Below, in pieces: positions 59,821-64,000 of a DNA stretch of 64,000 nucleotides. The stretch comes from Croceibacterium salegens (GTDB lineage Bacteria > Pseudomonadota > Alphaproteobacteria > Sphingomonadales > Sphingomonadaceae). Within the stretch, counting starts at the first letter, position 1, and each line of letters opens with the position of its first letter. Made by a program: the position numbers and the translations under genes. The notes below the pieces were generated by a model. That model did no database searches. It was not told where the DNA came from and worked only from the letters and a program-made list of their open reading frames with translations. The stretch covers positions 62,001 to 126,000 of the forward strand of contig NZ_WTYM01000059.1 of assembly GCF_009827435.1 (NCBI RefSeq), given 5' to 3'.

Positions 59821-61089
59821 GTGGCCCGCATAGTGATGAAATTCGGCGGCACATCGATGGCCGGGACCGAGCGCATCCGGCGCGTGGCCAACATCGTGCG
59901 CAAGCAGCAGGCTGCGGGGCACGAGGTCGCGGTGGTCGTTTCAGCCATGGCCGGCGAGACCGACCGGCTGGTGACCTTCTGCCGCGAGGCCAACCCGCTC
60001 TACGACCCGGCGGAATACGACGTCGTCGTCGCCAGCGGTGAGCAGGTCACCAGCGGCCTGCTGGCGCTCACCCTGCAGGCCATGGGCTGCAAGGCGCGCT
60101 CGTGGCTCGGCTGGCAGCTGCCGGTCCACACCGAGGGCGCCCACGCCAAGGCGCGGGTGCGCGATATCGAATCAAACGCACTGCTGGCCTCGATGGCCGA
60201 GGGCAAGATCGCGGTCATCCCGGGCTTCCAGGGCCTGTCGGACGATGGCCGCGTGACCACGCTCGGGCGCGGCGGGTCGGATACGTCGGCGGTTGCGGTG
60301 GCTGCGGCAATCCACGCCGACCGCTGTGACATCTACACCGACGTCGACGGGGTCTACACCACCGACCCGCGCATCGTCGCCCGCGCGCGCAAGCAGAAAT
60401 ACGTCACCTACGAGGAAATGCTCGAACTCGCCTCGGTCGGGGCGAAGGTTCTTCAGACCCGCTCGGTTTCGCTCGCCATGAAGGAAGGCGTGCGCGTGCA
60501 GGTTCTCTCAAGCTTCATCGACGACGATGCCCCGCCGGCGGACAACCTGCCCGGCACGATGATCGTCTCGGACGAGGAAATGGAAGGTTTGGAAATGGAA
60601 CGGCAACTCGTCACCGGCATCGCCCACGACAAGAACGAGGCGAAGGTGATCCTCACCCGGGTGCCTGACAAGCCCGGCGCGGTGGCGCACATCTTCACGC
60701 CGCTGGCCGACGCCTCGATCAATGTCGACATGATCATCCAGAACGTCGGCCGAGAGAAGGGCGAGACCGACGTGACCTTCACCGTCCCGCAGGCCGACCT
60801 TGCCCGGACCCAGGCGCTGCTAGAGGCGAAGCGCGACGAGATAGGCTTCAACCGCGTGATCACCGACAGCAAGGTCGCCAAGATCAGCGTCGTCGGCGTC
60901 GGCATGAAGAGCCATGCCGGTGTTGCGGCGACGATGTTCCGGGCGCTGGCCGAGCGCGGCATCAACGTGCAGGCGATTTCGACCAGCGAGATCAAGGTCA
61001 GCGTGCTGATCGACGAGGACGAAACCGAGCTCGCTGTTCGCGTCCTGCACACCGCTTATGGTCTCGACGCCCCCGACGTCGCCGCCTGA
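59821..61089 (+). CDS. lysC: Aspartate kinase
   Basis: A 422-aa enzyme phosphorylating aspartate, the first step to lysine, threonine, methionine and diaminopimelate. The kinase domain begins VMKFGGTSMAGTERIRRVAN and contains TLGRGGSDTSAVAVAAAIHA with DVDGVYTTDP. Two ACT domains for feedback inhibition occupy the C-terminal third (VILTRVPDKPGAVAHIFTPL and ISVVGVGMKSHAGVAATMFR). GTG at 59821 is the start that matches family N-termini (MARIVMKFGG); ATG at 59836 is the alternative. It stands alone. Confidence 0.96.
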   Translation: MARIVMKFGGTSMAGTERIRRVANIVRKQQAAGHEVAVVVSAMAGETDRLVTFCREANPLYDPAEYDVVVASGEQVTSGLLALTLQAMGCKARSWLGWQLPVHTEGAHAKARVRDIESNALLASMAEGKIAVIPGFQGLSDDGRVTTLGRGGSDTSAVAVAAAIHADRCDIYTDVDGVYTTDPRIVARARKQKYVTYEEMLELASVGAKVLQTRSVSLAMKEGVRVQVLSSFIDDDAPPADNLPGTMIVSDEEMEGLEMERQLVTGIAHDKNEAKVILTRVPDKPGAVAHIFTPLADASINVDMIIQNVGREKGETDVTFTVPQADLARTQALLEAKRDEIGFNRVITDSKVAKISVVGVGMKSHAGVAATMFRALAERGINVQAISTSEIKVSVLIDEDETELAVRVLHTAYGLDAPDVAA

Positions 61090-61225
61090 CCGGGCCTTGG
61101 GGCGCGCCGAACCGTCCCGCTACCGGGCACCGCCAAGTCGGAACTTGCTGCCTTAACTCTCGTTAACCAGAGTCTGGCGCGCTATCAGAGTGCGTTCGAG
61201 GGGAGCAACGGCAAGGAGGTTTTCG

Positions 61226-61561
61226 ATGAACAAGGGTTTCCTTTTCGTCCTCGCAGCGGCGCTTCCGCTGGCAGCGTGCACCAGCTCGCAAGACGATTAC
61301 TACACCGAGTCGGTTCCGCCACCGCCCCCGTACCAGGAACCGCTGCCCACCCCGGTTACGACTGCGCCGTGCCCGCCGATCGGCGGCACATGGAGCGGCG
61401 CGGCCTCGGTCGGCGGATCGGTTCCGGGCCTCGCCGGAGCGACCTGGGCCGATGCCAACAACGACGGCTGCATCGACGGCTATGTGCGCGAAGGCCTGTA
61501 TTACTCGGGCGCGCCGGTGATCCAGACGGCGCCGGTGTCCTACACCGGCGAGCGCGGCTGA
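61226..61561 (+). CDS. Small lipoprotein with EF-hand-like loop
   Basis: A 111-aa protein with a perfect AAGGAGGT ribosome-binding site ahead of the ATG and a lipobox in LAAALPLAACTSS. A Pro-rich stretch (SVPPPPPYQEPLPTPVTTAP) separates the anchor from a small domain with GGTWSGAASVGGSVPG and ADANNDGCIDGYVREGLYY. DANNDGCIDG resembles a calcium-binding EF-hand loop. Two Cys residues could pair. No family is recognised. It lies 15 bases before the L,D-transpeptidase gene and is probably co-transcribed with it. Confidence 0.8.
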   Translation: MNKGFLFVLAAALPLAACTSSQDDYYTESVPPPPPYQEPLPTPVTTAPCPPIGGTWSGAASVGGSVPGLAGATWADANNDGCIDGYVREGLYYSGAPVIQTAPVSYTGERG

Positions 61562-61576
61562 CCGCATAACTCGCCG

Positions 61577-62920
61577 ATGATGCGATTCCCGGTCATCGCC
61601 GCCCTGCTGGCAGCGGCGCTGGTCGTGCCGCTGCCGCAGGCGGCGGCGCAGGCCAGCTGGCGCGGGGAACCGGGCAAACACGTTCGCGCCGAGTTGCGCG
61701 AGGAAATTGGGGAGCGCGCAGGCAAGACGGTTCGCGGCTTCTACACCGCGCGCGACAATGCACCCATGTGGCTCAACAAGTACGCACGGCCCTCGGGTGC
61801 GGCGACGCTGCTGCTTTACCGGATGCAAACCGCGCAGTTCGACGGGGTCGATCCGGACAAGCTCGGCATCGACAAGCTGGTCGACCTGGCCGAACGGGCG
61901 CAACGTGGGGAAATCAAGGACGTCGCCCGCTTCGAAGTGGCGCTGTCGGATACCTTCGCCGAATATGTGCGGGCAATGCGCGATGGCCCGCGTCTGCCAA
62001 TGATCTACGGCAGCCCGGCGCTCGAACCGGTGATACCGGCCCCTCGTTCGGTGCTGGAGACGGCCGCACAGGCGCCATCGCTCGAAAGCTACGTCGACGG
62101 GATGGAGTGGATGCATCCGCTCTACGCACCGCTACGCAAGGCGATGCAGGATCCGGCTTACAGCGAGACGCAGCGGCGCCAGATCTGGATGAACATGGCG
62201 CGGCTGCGCGCCATCCCGGCGATGCCGATGGGTCGCTACGTGCTGGTCGACACTGCCTCGGCACACCTGTGGATGTACGAGGGCGGCGAACCGGTCGACG
62301 ACATGCGTGTGGTGGTCGGCAACGATGCCGGGCAGACGCCGATCATGGCCGGCTTCCTCAGCCAGGCGGTCGAGAACCCCTACTGGCTGGTGCCCGACGA
62401 CATCGTCCAGAACGAGTTCGCCGACTATATCCTCGAATACGGTCCCGGCTGGGTCGCAGATCGCCGCTATGAGGTGCTCGATAGCTGGGAACCGGACGCA
62501 GAGGTCCTCGATCCAAAGACGGTCGACTGGCAGGGCGTTCGCGACGGGACTGTCTCGGTGCACATGCGCCAGCTACCGGGCGGCTCCAATTTCATGGGCC
62601 GGGTGAAGTTCGAGTTCCCCAATCCGCAGGGCATCTACCTCCACGATACCCCGGCCAAGGACCTGCTCAAGAAGACCGACCGACAGCTCAGCCACGGCTG
62701 CGTCCGGCTTGAGGATGCCGCGACAATGTACCGCTGGCTGATGGGCACGCCGATCCCGGCGGCGGCAAAAAACGCGCCGCCCGAACAGGTCGTGCCGCTG
62801 CCCGAGCCGGTGCCGATCTACATCACCTACCTGACGGTCCAGCCGAAGGGCGACAACCTCGTCTTCCTCGACGACCCCTACGCCCGCGACGCCCGGGTAC
62901 GGATCGCTGCGGCGGATTAG
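61577..62920 (+). CDS. L,D-transpeptidase (YkuD domain)
   Basis: A 447-aa exported enzyme (signal VIAALLAAALVVPLPQAAA). The N-terminal ~200 residues resemble the peptidoglycan-binding/scaffold region of YcbB-type enzymes (YTARDNAPMWLNKYARPSGA). The catalytic YkuD domain carries RYVLVDTASAHLWMYEGGEP, FPNPQGIYLHDTPAKDLLKK and the active-site SHGCVRLEDA with Cys375. It cross-links peptidoglycan 3-3 or attaches lipoproteins. The upstream lipoprotein gene is close and may be functionally linked. Confidence 0.92.
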   Translation: MMRFPVIAALLAAALVVPLPQAAAQASWRGEPGKHVRAELREEIGERAGKTVRGFYTARDNAPMWLNKYARPSGAATLLLYRMQTAQFDGVDPDKLGIDKLVDLAERAQRGEIKDVARFEVALSDTFAEYVRAMRDGPRLPMIYGSPALEPVIPAPRSVLETAAQAPSLESYVDGMEWMHPLYAPLRKAMQDPAYSETQRRQIWMNMARLRAIPAMPMGRYVLVDTASAHLWMYEGGEPVDDMRVVVGNDAGQTPIMAGFLSQAVENPYWLVPDDIVQNEFADYILEYGPGWVADRRYEVLDSWEPDAEVLDPKTVDWQGVRDGTVSVHMRQLPGGSNFMGRVKFEFPNPQGIYLHDTPAKDLLKKTDRQLSHGCVRLEDAATMYRWLMGTPIPAAAKNAPPEQVVPLPEPVPIYITYLTVQPKGDNLVFLDDPYARDARVRIAAAD

Positions 62921-62952
62921 GCCCGCACAACTTCCAATTTGCCTCTATCAAA

Positions 62953-62970
62953 CGCGATGTTACCATCGCG
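62953..62970. promoter_or_regulatory. Palindrome upstream of the hydroquinone dioxygenase genes
   Basis: CGCGATG-TTAC-CATCGCG is a perfect 7-bp inverted repeat 43 bases before the small-subunit ATG. The spacing suits an operator for a dimeric regulator, but no regulator gene is visible in the window. Confidence 0.45.
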
Positions 62971-63013
62971 CCAAGGCCGGACGGCAGGAGTCGCTGGCGG
63001 GGAGAGTGCAATT

Positions 63014-63505
63014 ATGGCCTACAAGACCAAGACCGGCTCGCTCGAGTCCTACGAAAAGGGCGTGATCGAGCTGAACGACGATCTCAGGAAATACGCCTTC
63101 TCGAACATCTACGAGGTGGCCGGAAAGAGCGCGCCGTTCGAGCGTGTGGCGGTGGTGCAGAACCTCGAATACGTCGCCGAGGCGGTGCGCGTCGAGGGTG
63201 ACGGACCGTGGTACGCCGCGCCTCACGACGAGTTCGCCATCGTCATGGACGGCGAGGTGACCTTCCGCTTCATCAAGCTGGCCGACGACCAGGTGCCGGG
63301 CCATGAGGGCGGCGCGGTGCAGCTCGGAGGCGAGCCCAACGGTCCGCGCATGGGCAAGGTCGTCGCGCGCAAGGGCCACCAGGTCCTGCTGCCGCACGGC
63401 GCGGCCTACCAGCTCAGCGCCGCCAGCCCCGCGGTCGCGCTGGTCCAGACGGTCGACGGGCCGGTGACGGTCAAGCGCTGGACCGAAATCTGCGAAACGA
63501 ACTGA
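63014..63505 (+). CDS. hqdA: Hydroquinone 1,2-dioxygenase, small subunit
   Basis: A 163-aa protein matching the small subunit of the two-component Fe(II) hydroquinone dioxygenase known from sphingomonads and Pseudomonas (HqdA/PnpC type), which cleaves hydroquinone to 4-hydroxymuconic semialdehyde. Recognisable parts are KTKTGSLESYEKGVIELNDD, YAFSNIYEVAGKSAPFERVA and WYAAPHDEFAIVMDGEVTFR. The small subunit is probably structural. The ATG at 63014 follows GGGGAGAGTGCAATT. The large-subunit gene starts 13 bases after its stop. Confidence 0.82.
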   Translation: MAYKTKTGSLESYEKGVIELNDDLRKYAFSNIYEVAGKSAPFERVAVVQNLEYVAEAVRVEGDGPWYAAPHDEFAIVMDGEVTFRFIKLADDQVPGHEGGAVQLGGEPNGPRMGKVVARKGHQVLLPHGAAYQLSAASPAVALVQTVDGPVTVKRWTEICETN

Positions 63506-63518
63506 AGGAGAGGCACCG

Positions 63519-64000
63519 ATGGACGCACCCGCACAGAAAATCGTCGCCACCGGCACCGACGAGTCGACCGGCTACGACAGCTTCCGCCTCGGCGGCTTCA
63601 CCTTCGCCCGCGACGAATATTTCGCCCACATCGGCTGGCCCAAGGGCAGCCACATCATCGAGATCGACCGCTTCCTGCGCGCCATGGTGCGCGATATCGG
63701 CTGGGGCTTCTTCTACGGCTGGATCTTCTTCGACGACATCTTCGGGACCACCAACCACTACGGCACGGTCGACATTTTCGCCGGCTCGTACGACGCTGGC
63801 TACAAGGCGCAGGGTATCGACCACCTCGAAACCTTCCCGGCCGAGGTTGTCGCCGAAGCCTTCACCACCATCAGCAAGAACTGGATCTCCGAAGGCTACG
63901 ACCCGCTCAACGCCCCGCTCGAAACCGGCACTCCGATCGGGCCCAAGGGCAAGGAGAAGGAAGGCGAACTGCTGCGCAGCTTCATCGCCGCCGACCGCAT
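63519..64000 (+). CDS. hqdB: Hydroquinone 1,2-dioxygenase, large subunit (5' part)
   Basis: The first 160 codons of a gene that runs off the right edge. The protein begins MDAPAQKIVATGTDESTGYD and continues SFRLGGFTFARDEYFAHIGW, RFLRAMVRDIGWGFFYGWIF, then FGTTNHYGTVDIFAG. This is the HqdB/PnpD-type catalytic subunit; the metal-binding residues probably lie further on. GAAGGAGAGGCACCG precedes the ATG. It completes a two-gene unit for ring cleavage of hydroquinone, an intermediate of nitrophenol and bisphenol-type aromatic catabolism. Confidence 0.82.
   Translation, partial: MDAPAQKIVATGTDESTGYDSFRLGGFTFARDEYFAHIGWPKGSHIIEIDRFLRAMVRDIGWGFFYGWIFFDDIFGTTNHYGTVDIFAGSYDAGYKAQGIDHLETFPAEVVAEAFTTISKNWISEGYDPLNAPLETGTPIGPKGKEKEGELLRSFIAADR

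Overview
The window is a GC-rich, densely coded chromosomal segment of an alphaproteobacterium, most likely Sphingomonadales and plausibly Erythrobacteraceae. This rests on gene content and family resemblance: a GapR-type DUF2312 protein, DUF1244, an STN-domain TonB-dependent receptor behind a FecI/FecR pair, a CIRCE-controlled groESL operon, a two-component hydroquinone dioxygenase, and acidic tails on RpoB and RpoC. I see no rRNA, tRNA, CRISPR array, prophage or intact insertion sequence.

Layout. 1-9.5 kb: the edge of a CoA-transferase gene, a candidate small RNA with a strong terminator, a two-ring CDC48-type AAA ATPase, an MscS channel, polA, an Ala-rich lipoprotein, a class A beta-lactamase-like protein and an exported methyltransferase-like protein. 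9.5-17.5 kb: an Asp/Asn hydroxylase (LpxO-like), groES-groEL, a MATE exporter, a PagL-like lipid A deacylase, a lipoprotein cytochrome c, a CPA2 antiporter and a cupin. 17.5-26 kb: rplJL on the minus strand with an L10 leader, then an overlapping operon (microprotein, DUF2975, XRE regulator, S41 peptidase) read from a promoter region rich in TATCG/CGATA palindromes. Next comes a compact group of DUF4956 membrane protein, SdiA-regulated propeller, CotH-like protein and Shewanella-like phosphatase.

26-42.5 kb: rpoB-rpoC behind a structured leader, then an OYE-family reductase, gltX, pyk, DUF1244, gapR, a YbjQ protein and an acetyltransferase that apparently starts with CTG. 42.5-52.4 kb is the most accessory-looking part. 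It holds a minus-strand cell-surface-signalling operon (ECF sigma factor, FecR anti-sigma, STN-TonB receptor, 1065-aa autotransporter). A gene-poor stretch follows with degenerate copies of a CGACCCAATTGCGG repeat, a small ORF broken by an amber codon, and a dicarboxylate/amino-acid symporter. 52.4-64 kb: CPBP protease, a tightly overlapped yebC-DUF3147-microprotein-ruvC string, an ABM monooxygenase with an ArsC-like protein, an MFS permease, a coupled ubiG-yqeY-GMC oxidoreductase string, lysC, a lipoprotein, an L,D-transpeptidase, and hydroquinone 1,2-dioxygenase small and large subunits (the large one runs off the end).

Most of the window is core housekeeping sequence. The best leads are the sigma/FecR/receptor/autotransporter operon, the DUF4956/CotH-like/phosphatase neighbourhood, the XRE-DUF2975 operon with its operator-like palindromes and microprotein, the two structured non-coding loci (230-366 and 26095-26188), and the separation and inversion of rplJL relative to rpoBC. 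All functions come from reading sequence motifs; no database search was run.
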